From WHSW01 sp963767475 (GTDB lineage Bacteria; Actinomycetota; Thermoleophilia; Solirubrobacterales; 70-9), in assembly GCA_963767475.1 (NCBI GenBank), contig CAVYEI010000003.1:992001-1056000 (forward strand): 64,000 bases of DNA, written 5' to 3'. The translations under genes and the position numbers were made by a program. The notes below the pieces were generated by a model. That model made no database searches, was not told the origin of the DNA, and worked only from the letters and a program-made list of their open reading frames with translations. This document shows positions 8,586 through 17,887 of this stretch, one piece after another (position 1 is the stretch's first letter; each line of letters opens with the position of its first letter).

Positions 8586-9090
8586 GGCGCTGGCGCTCGA
8601 GTTCGAGGCACCCAGCGGCGAGTCGCTGCGGTTCGAGTGGACGGCGGAGACGCTCGCGAGCTTCGAACCGGATCCGCATGCCGAGCCCGTCTGGCGCCTC
8701 GGCGGCGAGCTCGACTGGGACGAGGTCGAGCTCGTGCGGGTGCTCTCCGCCCGGCTCGACGACGGTCGGCTGCTGGCGCTCGCCGCCCTGCGCCCCGCCG
8801 GGGCCGAGGGTCACGGCGACGAGCTCGTCGCCGCCGCGCTCGGCGATGCCGATTCGTTCGAGCAGCTCGACGAGGCCCTGCTCTCGACCGAATACGGGCC
8901 CGATCAGCTCCCCCGCCGCGTCGGGCTCGAGCTCTACGCCTCAGAGAACGGACTCGCGATCCGGATCGCCGGCGACGTAACCGCGGTCGCGAGCTCCGCC
9001 TCCGGCGCTGTGAAGCGTCTTTCGGCAGCGCTGGCACTGCGGGGCGCCGGCGTCGGAACCGGCGCACTCGACGTGCTCGAGCGACCGTGA
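8569..9090 (+). CDS. Conserved hypothetical protein, 173 aa
   Basis: Not recognised. I choose GTG 8569 (an alternative is GTG 8578), which overlaps the end of fxsA; GGAG at 8555 is a plausible Shine-Dalgarno. The product is acidic, has no membrane segment or signal peptide, and reads as an alpha/beta soluble protein (LALEFEAPSGESLRFEWTAE, then DWDEVELVRVLSARLDDG). Its stop overlaps the GTG of the HAD gene (GTGA), so the three genes fxsA, this one and the HAD gene are translationally coupled. Function unknown; the coupling is the only clue. Confidence 0.75.
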   Translation: MTGVSEALALEFEAPSGESLRFEWTAETLASFEPDPHAEPVWRLGGELDWDEVELVRVLSARLDDGRLLALAALRPAGAEGHGDELVAAALGDADSFEQLDEALLSTEYGPDQLPRRVGLELYASENGLAIRIAGDVTAVASSASGAVKRLSAALALRGAGVGTGALDVLERP

Positions 9091-9737
9091 GACCACCGGA
9101 GATCACCGCGGTCGTCTCCGACTTCGGCGGCGTCCTCACCACGCCGCTGCTGCGTTCGTTCGCCGCCTTTCAGGACCAGACGGGGATCTCGGGCGAGTCG
9201 CTCGGCCGCGCGATGCAGGCGATCGCCGAGCGCGACGGCGCCCACCCCCTGTACGAGCTCGAGACCGGGCGGATGACCGAGGTGGACTTCATCGAGGGGA
9301 TCGCGGGAGCGCTCGAGCCGGAGCTCGGACACCGTCCCGAGATGCATCGCTTCCGCGAGATCTACTTCGAGGCCCTGCAGCCGAACGAGCCGATGATCCA
9401 GCTGATGCGCGAGGTCAAGGACAGCGGCCGCCGGATGGCGCTGCTGACCAACAACGTGCGCGAATGGGAGCCGCTTTGGCGTTCGATGCTGCCGGTCGAC
9501 GAGATCTTCGAGTTCGTCGTCGACTCCGCCTTCGTCGGCATGCGAAAGCCCGACCCGCCGATCTACGAGCTGACGGTCGCCCGGCTCAGCGGCGCCAGCG
9601 CCGAGCAGTGCCTGTTCATCGACGATGTCGCGGTCAACGTCGAGACCGCGCGCGCGATCGGCATGGTCGCGGTCCACTTCCAATCCAACGAGCAGGCGAT
9701 CCCCGAGATCCGCGGCGCGCTTCGGTTAGGACCCTGA
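9087..9737 (+). CDS. HAD-superfamily hydrolase, 216 aa
   Basis: Haloacid-dehalogenase-like phosphatase or dehalogenase, cytosolic. Motif I is VVSDFGGVL (the first Asp is the nucleophile, but the usual second Asp is replaced by Gly in DFGG, as in many acyl-CoA-dehydrogenase-associated HAD proteins). Motif II is LLTNN, motif III is GMRKPDPPIYE, and motif IV is FIDDVAVNVE. A helical cap lies between about residues 20 and 95. The GTG start overlaps the preceding stop. Substrate unknown. Confidence 0.88.
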   Translation: MRPPEITAVVSDFGGVLTTPLLRSFAAFQDQTGISGESLGRAMQAIAERDGAHPLYELETGRMTEVDFIEGIAGALEPELGHRPEMHRFREIYFEALQPNEPMIQLMREVKDSGRRMALLTNNVREWEPLWRSMLPVDEIFEFVVDSAFVGMRKPDPPIYELTVARLSGASAEQCLFIDDVAVNVETARAIGMVAVHFQSNEQAIPEIRGALRLGP

Positions 9738-9749
9738 GCGAAGCAGCGT

Positions 9750-9755
9750 TACGGT
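9750..9755 (+). promoter_or_regulatory. -10 hexamer for a leaderless gntR-type mRNA
   Basis: TACGGT occupies positions -12 to -7 relative to the GTG at 9762. TTAGGA (9726-9731, 18-bp spacer) is a weak -35. No Shine-Dalgarno precedes the GTG, in line with a leaderless transcript. Confidence 0.45.
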
Positions 9756-9761
9756 AGGCCG

Positions 9762-10466
9762 GTGAAGCGCGATGCCGCCGTCGAGGCGGTGTTCAAACCT
9801 GTACGGGCGCCGACCACATTCGAGGAGACGGTCGAGCGCCTGGGGACCGCGATCCGCACAGGCCTGCTCGTCCCCGGCAGCCAATTGCCCCCCGAGCGCC
9901 GGCTCGCCGGGCAGCTGGGGATCTCGCGCTCGACCCTGCGCCAGGCGATCACCACCCTGGTCCAGTCGGGCCATCTGACCTCGACCCGCGGGCGCTCGGG
10001 AGGCACATTCGTCGCCGATCGCCCGCCGCTCTCCGAGCGCGACGAGGACCCGCTCGGAGGCCATGCCGCGGCGGTGCTCGACCAGCGCGTCGCGATCGAG
10101 GTCGGCGCGGCGATCCTGGCCGCCGAGCGCGCCGAGGGCGGTGACCTCGACGCGCTCGACGTGCTCGTCAAGCGGATGGGCGAGGTCACCGACTTCGAGC
10201 ACTACCGCCGCGCCGACATCCGCTTTCACATCGGCGTCGCCGAGGCCGCGCATTCGCCGCGGCTGGTCACCGAGATGACCGAGGTCCAAGGCCAGATGAG
10301 CGACCTGATCGCACGGATCGCCCACCCGGAGGAGGTGCTGACCCGCTCGAACGCCCAGCATCGCGACCTGATCGGCCACCTGCGGGCAAACGACGCCGAC
10401 GCCGCGGCGATGCTCGTCCGCATGCACATCCGCGGCACCGAGCACATCCTCGCCGGGCTGCTCTGA
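9762..10466 (+). CDS. GntR/FadR-family transcriptional regulator, 234 aa
   Basis: Winged-helix repressor with an FCD ligand domain. Residues 20-85 hold the GntR helix-turn-helix: GLLVPGSQLPPERRLAGQLG, then ISRSTLRQAITTLVQSG and the wing TSTRGRSGGTFV. Residues 100-230 form the all-helical FCD domain with metal-binding residues in RRADIRFHIGVAEAAH and the late histidines NAQHRDLIGHL and MHIRGTEH. FCD proteins usually sense small carboxylates. Lying at the edge of the amine/glutamyl-ligase locus, it is a good candidate for its regulator, although the adjacent secreted protein gene separates it from the catabolic genes. Confidence 0.92.
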   Translation: MKRDAAVEAVFKPVRAPTTFEETVERLGTAIRTGLLVPGSQLPPERRLAGQLGISRSTLRQAITTLVQSGHLTSTRGRSGGTFVADRPPLSERDEDPLGGHAAAVLDQRVAIEVGAAILAAERAEGGDLDALDVLVKRMGEVTDFEHYRRADIRFHIGVAEAAHSPRLVTEMTEVQGQMSDLIARIAHPEEVLTRSNAQHRDLIGHLRANDADAAAMLVRMHIRGTEHILAGLL

Positions 10467-10513
10467 GCCGTCCGCGAGGCGGTCGATCACCGCCGGGCTG
10501 ATATAGGTAGGGC

Positions 10514-11413
10514 GTGCTGCCAGGCCCCTCCAGCGTCAGCCGCGCTCTGGGTGCACTCGGCGGCCTCGCGCTCGCTGCCGCCGTCGTCGCTCCCGCGGGC
10601 GCGAGCTTCCCCGGCGTCAATGGCGAGATCGTCACCCAATCGTTCAAGGACAACCGGGCGCTGGCTGCGGTGAGCGAGGCCGGCGTGCGCACCGAGCTTC
10701 CGATCGAGGGCGGCTACCCGGGTTTCTCACCGGACGGAGCGACGCTCGTCTACTCCTGCGGTGACGACCTCTGCTCCGCCGATGCCGACGGCACCGACGA
10801 GCGCCTGCTCGCCAAGGCGCCGGCCAGCACCCGCTACCGGTGGCCGGGATTCTCGAAGGACGCGAAGACGCTCGTCTTCGTCGAGGGCTCGGGCACGCTG
10901 TCGGTCATGCGCGCCGACGGGACGCAGCTCCGAGAGATCCCGAAGAGTGGTCAGGCGTGGCAGCCCGAGTTCTCCCCGACGAGCGGCCGGATCCTGTTCT
11001 CGCGCAAGGCCGGCAAGAGCCGCGACCTCTATTCGGTGAAGGCGAATGGCCGCGGGCTCAAGCGCCTGACCAACTCGCCCACCGGCTTTCAGGACATCAA
11101 CCCATCGTTCTCGCCCGATGGCAAGCGGATCGCCTTCGAGAGGATCGAGCGGTCGGCCAACGGAATCACTCGCGACGCGATCTGGGTGATCGAAGCGGAT
11201 GGCGACAACGCCGAACCCCTGGTTGCGGAGAGCGGCGACGCGCTCGCGGCCACGCCCGCCTTCTCACCGGACGGGAAGAAGATCGCCTTCTCCTTCAACG
11301 AGCTCGGTCAGGGCGCGCACTACGCCCTCTGGACGATGAACGCCGACGGGTCCGACCGCGCGCTGCTCAACGATCAGCCGGCGCTGCAGCCCGCGTGGCG
11401 CCCACTTCCGTAG
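10514..11413 (+). CDS. Secreted TolB-like WD40 beta-propeller protein, 299 aa
   Basis: Exported protein with a signal peptide of about 31 residues (hydrophobic ALGALGGLALAAAVVAPAGA). The rest is repeated TolB/PD40 blades: GFSPDGATLVYSC, GFSKDAKTLVFVEG, EFSPTSGRILFSRK, SFSPDGKRIAFER, AFSPDGKKIAFSF. Five to six blades give a propeller. There is no associated Pal or Tol transport gene, so it is probably a stand-alone extracellular binding protein. The GTG start is preceded by TATAGG at -12 to -7, again consistent with a leaderless mRNA. It converges on the GcvT/FAD gene with four bases between them. Confidence 0.85.
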   Translation: MLPGPSSVSRALGALGGLALAAAVVAPAGASFPGVNGEIVTQSFKDNRALAAVSEAGVRTELPIEGGYPGFSPDGATLVYSCGDDLCSADADGTDERLLAKAPASTRYRWPGFSKDAKTLVFVEGSGTLSVMRADGTQLREIPKSGQAWQPEFSPTSGRILFSRKAGKSRDLYSVKANGRGLKRLTNSPTGFQDINPSFSPDGKRIAFERIERSANGITRDAIWVIEADGDNAEPLVAESGDALAATPAFSPDGKKIAFSFNELGQGAHYALWTMNADGSDRALLNDQPALQPAWRPLP

Positions 11414-11417
11414 ACGC

Positions 11418-13898
11418 CTAGCCGCGGATCCGCTCGCCCTTGGGGTCGAAGAGCGGCTCGGCGGCCACTTCACCCGCGACCCACTCGCCGAAGATCTCGA
11501 CTTCGACCCCGGTCCCCGGCTCCGCCTGCTCCGGCGGCAGGTAGGCGTAGGCGATCGAGCGCTCGACCGTATAGCCGTAGCCGCCGGTGGTCACCCGGCC
11601 GGCGATCTCGGCGCCGATCCGCACCGGCTCGTTGCCGAGCGCGACCGAACGCGGGTCGGCGAGCGTCAGACAGCAGAGCCTCGTCCGCGGGCCGGCCTCC
11701 TTGGCCTCGACCAGCGCCTCGCGGCCGATGAAGCCGCGCTCCTTGTCGAGCTTGACGCAGAAGCCGAGGCCGCCCTCATAGGGGGTCTCGTCGGGGGTGA
11801 TGTCCGCTCCCCATACGCGGTAGCCCTTCTCCAGGCGCATCGAGTCGATCGCCCGATAGCCGCCGGCGACGATCCCGTGCTCCTCTCCCGCCTGCCACAG
11901 CCTTCGCCACAGGCCGAGCCCGTACTCGGTCGGGCAGTAGAGCTCCCAGCCGAGCTCGCCGACGTAGGTGACCCGCAGGGCGCGCACCGGCACCTCGCCG
12001 ACCGGGATCTCGCGCACGGACATGTACGGAAACGCCTCGTTGGAGAGATCGTGGGGCGTCAGCGGCGCGAGCACGTCGCGCGCTCGCGGGCCCCAGATCC
12101 CGAAGCACGACCAGGCCGAGGTGACGTCGCGGACCTGGGCCGAGCCGTCCTCGGGCAGGTGCTTTCGGATCCATTCGCGGTCGTGATTGCCGAACGCGGT
12201 TCCGGTGACGATCGAGAACAGCTCCTCGCCGAGGCGGGCGACGGTGAAGTCGCACTCGATCCCTCCGCGGCGGTTGAGCATCTGCGTATAGGTGATCTGG
12301 CCGACGCCGCGCGCGACCCGGTTGTCGCACAGCGTCTCGAGCAGCGCCGCTGCGCCCGGGCCGGCGATCTCCAGCTTCGAGAACGAGCTCTCGTCGAAGA
12401 TCGCAACGGCCTCGCGGGTGGCGCGGTGCTCGGCTCCGATCGCCGGCGACCAGTGGCGGCCGGCCCAGCCACGCGGGCGCAGCTGCTCGTCGCCCCCCGG
12501 AAGTTCGGCGTTCGACTCGTACCAGTTGACGCGTTCCCAGCCCGACTTCTCCCCGAAGGCGGCGGCGTGTTCGGCGTGCCACGCGTTCGCCGCCGAGATC
12601 CGCAACGGGCGCCCGGCGGTGCGTTCGTGGTTCGGATAGCGGATGTCGTAGTAGGTCTCGTAGGTCTCACGCGTGCGCGCGTGGGTGTAGGAGGGCGAGC
12701 GATATTGGGCGCCGAAACGGCGCACGTCCATCTCCCAGAGGTCGAGGCTGGGCTCGCCCTCGGCGATCCACTCGGCGATCACCCGGCCGATCCCGCCGGC
12801 GCCGGCGAGCCCGTGAGCGCAGAAGCCGGCGGCGACGAAGAATCCGCGCACCTCCGACTCACCGAGGCAGAACTCGTTGTCGGGGGTGAACGCCTCGGGG
12901 CCGTTGATCAGCTTCGTGATCTTCGCCTCGTCCATCACCGGCACCCGGATCTTCGAGTTCTCGGTGATCTCCGCGAACCGGTCCCAATCGTCCTCGAGCA
13001 GGCGGCCGTTGAAGTCGGCTGGGATCGCGTCGAGGCCGTCGGGCCCGTCGGGCAGGAAGGCCGGCTGCGAGTCGCGCTCGTAGCCCCCCATCACCAGGCC
13101 GCCGCCATCCTCGCGGAAGTAGACCAGCAGGTCGGGGTCGCGCAGCGTCGGCAGCCGCCGCTCGGCGTCGTGCTCGCGGAACGGCTGCGTGACCAGGTAC
13201 TGGTGCCCGAACGGGATCAGCGGCACCCGGACCCCGGCCATGCGGCCGATCTCCGCGGCGAACATGCCGCCGGCGTTGACGACGACCTCGGCCTCCACCC
13301 TGCCCTTCTCGGTCTGCACCGCCCGCACCCGGCCGCCATCGACCTCGATTGCGGTCACCCGGGTGTTCTGGAATACCTGCAGATCGCCGTCGCGCCGGGC
13401 GACGTCGGCGAGCGCGTAGGTGAGCTGCGAGGGGTCGATGTAGCCGTCGGTCGGCAGCCACGCAGCCCCGACCACGCCCTCGGTCGACATCAGCGGGAAC
13501 TTCTCCTTCGCCTCCTCGGCCGAGATCAGCTCCAGCGCCAGGCCGAAGGTCTTCGCCCAGCCCGCCTGGCGGCGAAGCTCCTCCATCCGCTCCTCGCTCG
13601 AGGCGAGCCGGATCCCTCCGCACTCGACCCAGCCGGGGTCGAGCTCGGATTCGCTCGCCAGGCCGCGGTAGACCTCGACCGAGTGCATCATCATCTTCGT
13701 CAGCGAGACCGAGCCGCGCAGCTGGCCGACGAGACCGGCGGAGTGGAAGGTCGAGCCGGAGGTGAGCTCCGCGCGATCGACGAGGACGACGTCGCGATAG
13801 CCGAGCTTCGCCAGGTGGTAGGCGATCGAGGCGCCGCCGACGCCGCCGCCGATGATCACGCAGCGGGCCGAGGCCGGCAGCTCAGCCCGCGGGCTCAC
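11418..13898 (-). CDS. GcvT-domain FAD-dependent dehydrogenase (dimethylglycine/sarcosine dehydrogenase-like), 826 aa
   Basis: Two-part oxidoreductase. Residues 10-390 are a DAO-type FAD domain with the dinucleotide motif VIIGGGVGGASIAYHL and GSTFHSAGL; H52 sits where mitochondrial dimethylglycine dehydrogenase attaches FAD covalently. An FAO_M linker follows, then a GcvT/aminomethyltransferase domain from about 430 to 826 (FSKLEIAGPGAAALLETLC, YVGELGWELYCP, KLDKERGFIGREAL). The family oxidises N-methyl or N-substituted glycines, passing the one-carbon unit to tetrahydrofolate. It overlaps the upstream kinase-like gene by 17 bases. In this neighbourhood it could instead oxidise a gamma-glutamyl amine, as the DAO enzyme PuuB does; the GcvT domain argues for a methylated amine. 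Confidence 0.88.
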   Translation of the reverse strand: MSPRAELPASARCVIIGGGVGGASIAYHLAKLGYRDVVLVDRAELTSGSTFHSAGLVGQLRGSVSLTKMMMHSVEVYRGLASESELDPGWVECGGIRLASSEERMEELRRQAGWAKTFGLALELISAEEAKEKFPLMSTEGVVGAAWLPTDGYIDPSQLTYALADVARRDGDLQVFQNTRVTAIEVDGGRVRAVQTEKGRVEAEVVVNAGGMFAAEIGRMAGVRVPLIPFGHQYLVTQPFREHDAERRLPTLRDPDLLVYFREDGGGLVMGGYERDSQPAFLPDGPDGLDAIPADFNGRLLEDDWDRFAEITENSKIRVPVMDEAKITKLINGPEAFTPDNEFCLGESEVRGFFVAAGFCAHGLAGAGGIGRVIAEWIAEGEPSLDLWEMDVRRFGAQYRSPSYTHARTRETYETYYDIRYPNHERTAGRPLRISAANAWHAEHAAAFGEKSGWERVNWYESNAELPGGDEQLRPRGWAGRHWSPAIGAEHRATREAVAIFDESSFSKLEIAGPGAAALLETLCDNRVARGVGQITYTQMLNRRGGIECDFTVARLGEELFSIVTGTAFGNHDREWIRKHLPEDGSAQVRDVTSAWSCFGIWGPRARDVLAPLTPHDLSNEAFPYMSVREIPVGEVPVRALRVTYVGELGWELYCPTEYGLGLWRRLWQAGEEHGIVAGGYRAIDSMRLEKGYRVWGADITPDETPYEGGLGFCVKLDKERGFIGREALVEAKEAGPRTRLCCLTLADPRSVALGNEPVRIGAEIAGRVTTGGYGYTVERSIAYAYLPPEQAEPGTGVEVEIFGEWVAGEVAAEPLFDPKGERIRG

Positions 13899-14883
13899 GG
13901 GCCTGCTCGAGCCAGGTTGCGAATCGCGGGTCCGCCGCCGTCTCGCGGAGGCGATCGAAATGGCGCTCGTGGTACCCGGAAAAGTCGAAATCGAGCTCCG
14001 AGACCACGGCTTGGACGACGCCCCACATCGCTTCGCGGAAGTCGGACATGAACCGCATCAGCCTCAGCGCCGCGAGACGGCGGGGTGTCGCCAGCTCGCC
14101 GAAGTAGTCGCCCAGCAGGGCCTCCTCGGCCGCCTCGCCGAGCTCGTTGTTGACGGCGAAGTTGGCGAGGTCGAAGTAGCGATCGCCCATGCCGGCGTAC
14201 TCCCAGTCGACGATCCAGAGCTGGCCTCGCGCGACACCCTCGCTCGGCTCCCCGGCGATGAAGTTGGCCGCCAGCAGATCGTTGTGACAGGGCACCGGCT
14301 CGTGCTCCGGTCCGGTCAGCGCCCGCTCGATCGCCGCCGCATGTCCGTGCGCCTCCTCGTAGGCGTCCGGCAACTCGGCCCCCCGCGCGCTCGCCGTCTC
14401 GGCGTATGTCTCCACAATCCGAAACGAATCGAAGCTGGTCGGCAGCGGCTCGCCGAGCTCGTGAATCGCGCGCAGCGAGCGCGCCACTTCGGTCAGCGCA
14501 TCGGCCGTGCGGAGCTGCTCGGGCGTCATCCCGACGCCGGCGACGAACACGGTCACGATCGCCGCCGGGTCGTCGAGCGTCGCCACCACCGGGGGCGCGA
14601 TCCCGATCCTCGCCGCGCGCTCGTTCGCGATCCGCTCCGCTCCGCGGTCGATCTCGAGCAGGTTCGTGTCCTTGCCGGGAACCCGGATCACGTACTCGGT
14701 GCCGCCGAACCGAGCGCGGTAGTTGCGGTTGGTGATCCCGCCGGCAAGCGGTTGTGGCGCTTGGTCAGGATGGCCAAGCCGGGGTTCGAGCAACTCGACT
14801 ATCCGTAGGAGATCTCCGGCCGCCCCTTGACGTGCATCCGGTTGCGGGTTTAGGGTCGCGTCGTCCATAGGTCGGGCCGACAC
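13882..14883 (-). CDS. Choline/ethanolamine kinase-like phosphotransferase, 333 aa
   Basis: Aminoglycoside-phosphotransferase/choline-kinase fold. Visible motifs: the nucleotide loop GGITNRNYRARFGG near residue 48, the catalytic Brenner-type HNDLLAANFI near 200, and the metal motif WIVDWEYAGMGDRYFDLANF near 223. The last is the choline/ethanolamine kinase signature (PF01633-type). It probably phosphorylates an amino alcohol. The GTG start at 14883 is chosen; an ATG five codons later is an alternative. It is the first gene of a two-gene minus-strand unit with the GcvT/FAD dehydrogenase and is divergent from the permease. Confidence 0.88.
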   Translation of the reverse strand: MSARPMDDATLNPQPDARQGAAGDLLRIVELLEPRLGHPDQAPQPLAGGITNRNYRARFGGTEYVIRVPGKDTNLLEIDRGAERIANERAARIGIAPPVVATLDDPAAIVTVFVAGVGMTPEQLRTADALTEVARSLRAIHELGEPLPTSFDSFRIVETYAETASARGAELPDAYEEAHGHAAAIERALTGPEHEPVPCHNDLLAANFIAGEPSEGVARGQLWIVDWEYAGMGDRYFDLANFAVNNELGEAAEEALLGDYFGELATPRRLAALRLMRFMSDFREAMWGVVQAVVSELDFDFSGYHERHFDRLRETAADPRFATWLEQAREPAG

Positions 14884-14940
14884 ACCTTTTATCGCACGAA
14901 GCGAAAGGGGGCCGGTCCCAGACGAGGGGAGAGTTAATTC

Positions 14941-16533
14941 ATCGCGTCGGTCGATCAGATCAGGGACGAGGATGAGCGACAGCTAGCCGAGATGGGCTAC
15001 AAGCAGGAGCTGACCACGAGGCTGGAGCGCCTTCTCCAACTTCGCGATCTCGTTCACGATCATCTCGGTCCTCGCCGGCTGCTTCACGACCTACGGGCAG
15101 GCATGGAACAACGGTGGCCCGATCGCGATCTCCTGGGGCTGGCCGCTGATCTCGATCCCGATTCTGATCATCGGCTTCTGCATGTCGGAGATCGTCGCCA
15201 AATACCCGACGGCGGGCGGTATCTACTGGTGGGCCTCGCGAGCTCGGCGGCCCCGTCTGGGGATGGTTCACGGGCTGGTTCAACCTCGATCGGACTGGTC
15301 GCGGTGGTCGCCTCGGTCGGTCTACGCCTCGCGCGACCTTCATCAACGCGCTCTTCGGCCTTTACGGCTCGACTTCATCGGGGTCAACTTCGCCGACGAC
15401 GAGCACATCCTGCGCGAGACCTTCTACCTGTTCGTCCTGATCCTCGGCGCTCCACGCCCTGGTCAACATCTTCCGCACGCACACCTCTCGCTGGTACAAC
15501 AACGTCTCGGTGTTCTGGCACGTCGTCGGCGTGGCGGTGATCGTCGGGATCCTGGTCTTCGTTCCCGATAACGCACCAGAGCTTCGACTTCGTCTTCACC
15601 GAGAGGATCAACAACTCCGGCTTCGGCGACGGCATGTACTGGTTCTACGTCCTTCCACTCGGGTTCCTGCTGACCCAGTACACGATCACCGGGTTCGACG
15701 CCTCGGCCCACATATCCGAGGAGACTCACGACGCGTCGAGATCGGCGGCACGAGGGGTGTGGCAATCGATCTTCTACTCGGCACTGATCGGGTGGATCGT
15801 GTTGCTGGCGATCACCTTCGCGGCCACCGATGTGGCTGCGGTCAACGATGGCGCCGGCTCGGTCGCTGGGGATCTTCAGCTCCGCGCTGAGCCAGCGGCG
15901 GCCAAGGCGGTGATCTTGATCTCCACCATCGGACAGCTGTTCTGCGGCGGAGCGTGCCTGACCAGCGCCTCGCGGATGTGCTTTGCCTTCTCGCGCGACG
16001 GCGGGCTCCCAGGCTCGAAGTCGCTCTCGAAGGTCAACTCCAAGGGCGTGCCGCGTAACGCCGTGATCACGATGGCTCTCTTGGCGCTGCTGATCACGCT
16101 TCCGGCGCTGCAGGGCGACGAGAACGCCTTCCCGTACGCGTTCTTCGCCGTCGTCTCGATCTCGGTGATCGGGCTCTACATCGCCTACGTGATTCCGATC
16201 TACCTGCGGTGGCGCCAGGGCACGGCGTTCGAGCAGTCGCCAGTGTGGAACCTGGGCAGTAAGTGGCGCTGGATGAACCCGTTCGCGACCTTCTGGGTCG
16301 GGCTGATCACGGTCATTTTCTGTCTTCCGTTCACCCCGGCAGCGGTGCCCTGGCGCGACGAGTTCGACTGGAAGTACGTCAACTACGCGCCGATCACCGT
16401 TGGTCTGTTGATGATCATCGTCGGCATCTGGTGGAAGGTGAGAGCCCACAAGCACTTCACCGGCCAGACCCGCAACATCGACATCGACGAGGCCCTGGGC
16501 GACCCCGTCCAGCCAAGGCCGGCGGCGCCCTGA
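14941..16533 (+). pseudogene. APC-superfamily amino acid/amine permease, multiply frameshifted
   Basis: Stitching the three frames together yields a normal twelve-helix APC transporter of about 530 residues: MGYKQELT, then SNFAISFTIISVLAGC, GGPIAISWGWPLIS, YPTAGGIYWWAS, TGFDASAHISEETH, FAFSRDGGLPGS. About nine one-base shifts are needed: insertions near 15016, 15239, 15287, 15322, 15333, 15446 and 15573, a missing base near 15369, and a compensating pair near 15870 and 15895. The codon expected to be ATG reads ATC at 14941, 10 bases after GAGGGGA. Protein-level conservation is otherwise excellent. It opens the ligase-amidotransferase-ALDH-SDR operon and probably imported the amine substrate. 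Either a recent pseudogene or a low-quality stretch of sequence. Confidence 0.85.
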
Positions 16534-16558
16534 TCGGCAGCGCTAACGTGGGCGTCAG

Positions 16559-17887
16559 GTGACGCTTGATCAGTTGAAGCAGGCGGTCGCGGACGGCACG
16601 GTCGACACCGTGCTGCTCGCGATCGCCGACATGGAGGGGCGGCTGCAGGGCAAGCGGCTGACCGCGACCCACTTCCTCGACGACGTGCTCGAGCACGGGG
16701 CCGAGGGCTGCAACTACCTGCTCGCCGTCGACGTCGACATGGAGACGGTCGGCGGCTACGCGATGGCCTCCTGGGAGCGTGGCTACGGCGACTTCGAGAT
16801 GAAGCCCGACCTCGACACCCTGCGGCCGGTCCCCTGGCACGAGGGCACGGTGATGCTGCTCGCCGACCTGCAGTGGGCCGACGGTTCGGAGGTGGTCGCC
16901 TCGCCGCGCCAGATCCTGCGCCGCCAGCTCGCCCGCCTGAGCGAGCGGGGCCTCACCGCCGCCGCGGCGACCGAGCTCGAGTTCATCGTCTTCAACGACA
17001 CCTACGAGGACGCCTGGCGCGGCGCATACCGCGATCTCGAGCCGGCAAACCTCTACAACATCGACTACTCGCTGCTCGGCTCGGCGCGGGTGGAGCCGTT
17101 GATCCGCCGCCTGCGCAACGAGATGGCCGCCGCCGGGATGGCGGTCGAGAACTCGAAGGGCGAGTGCAACCTCGGCCAGCACGAAGTCAACTTCCGCTAC
17201 GGCGAGGCGCTCGAGGCCGCCGACGGCCACGTGATCTACAAGAACGGCGCCAAGGAGATCGCCGCCCAGGAGGAGATGTCGATCACCTTCATGGCCAAGT
17301 TCAACGAGCGCGAGGGGAGCTCGTGTCACATCCACTGCTCGCTCGCGAACGAGGGCGGCGGCAACGCATTCGCCGCCGACCGCCAGCTGTTCGAACGCTT
17401 CGTCGCCGGCCAACTCGCGGCGATGCGCGAGCTGACCCTGCTCTACGCACCGCATGTGAACTCCTACAAGCGCTTCGCCGCCGGCTCCTTCGCCCCCACG
17501 GCCGTCGCCTGGGGCAACGACAACCGCACCTGCTCCCTGCGAGCCGTCGGTCACGGCGAGGGTCTGCGGATCGAGAACCGCCTCCCCGGCGCCGACGTCA
17601 ACCCGTATCTGGCGCTGGCGGCGATGATCGCCGCCGGACTGAACGGAATCGACTCCGAGCTGGCGCTGGAGGCGCCGCTGGACGGCAACGCCTACACCGC
17701 CGACAAGCCGCACGTACCGAGCAACATGTACGAGGCTCGCGACCTGTTCGCCGCCAGCGCGATCGCGCGCGACTCGTTCGGCCAGGAGGTCGTCGACCAC
17801 TACCTCAACCGCGCCCAGGTCGAGCTCGACGCGTTCGAGTCCAGCGTCACCGACTGGGAGCGCTTCCGCGGCTTCGAGCGACTCTGA
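16559..17887 (+). CDS. Glutamine-synthetase-like gamma-glutamyl-amine ligase, 442 aa
   Basis: GS-fold ATP-dependent ligase. The N-terminal beta-grasp (VLLAIADMEGRLQGKR) is followed by the catalytic domain with TELEFIVF (metal-binding glutamates), EVNFRYGEAL, SSCHIHCSL (the GS histidine region) and NPYLALAAMIAAGLNGI. It is short of the adenylylation loop, and its environment (amidotransferase, aldehyde dehydrogenase, permease) fits PuuA or GlnA3/GlnA4-type enzymes that join glutamate to putrescine, polyamines or ethanolamine rather than ammonia. The GTG start has TAACGT nine bases upstream, which might give an internal promoter. Its stop overlaps the next ATG by one base. The amine substrate cannot be decided from the sequence. 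Confidence 0.9.
   Translation: MTLDQLKQAVADGTVDTVLLAIADMEGRLQGKRLTATHFLDDVLEHGAEGCNYLLAVDVDMETVGGYAMASWERGYGDFEMKPDLDTLRPVPWHEGTVMLLADLQWADGSEVVASPRQILRRQLARLSERGLTAAAATELEFIVFNDTYEDAWRGAYRDLEPANLYNIDYSLLGSARVEPLIRRLRNEMAAAGMAVENSKGECNLGQHEVNFRYGEALEAADGHVIYKNGAKEIAAQEEMSITFMAKFNEREGSSCHIHCSLANEGGGNAFAADRQLFERFVAGQLAAMRELTLLYAPHVNSYKRFAAGSFAPTAVAWGNDNRTCSLRAVGHGEGLRIENRLPGADVNPYLALAAMIAAGLNGIDSELALEAPLDGNAYTADKPHVPSNMYEARDLFAASAIARDSFGQEVVDHYLNRAQVELDAFESSVTDWERFRGFERL

Noticed and set aside
11877..14051. 724-codon open frame on the plus strand opposite the GcvT/FAD dehydrogenase
   Set aside because: Shadow frame; the dehydrogenase and the kinase-like gene on the other strand explain the region.
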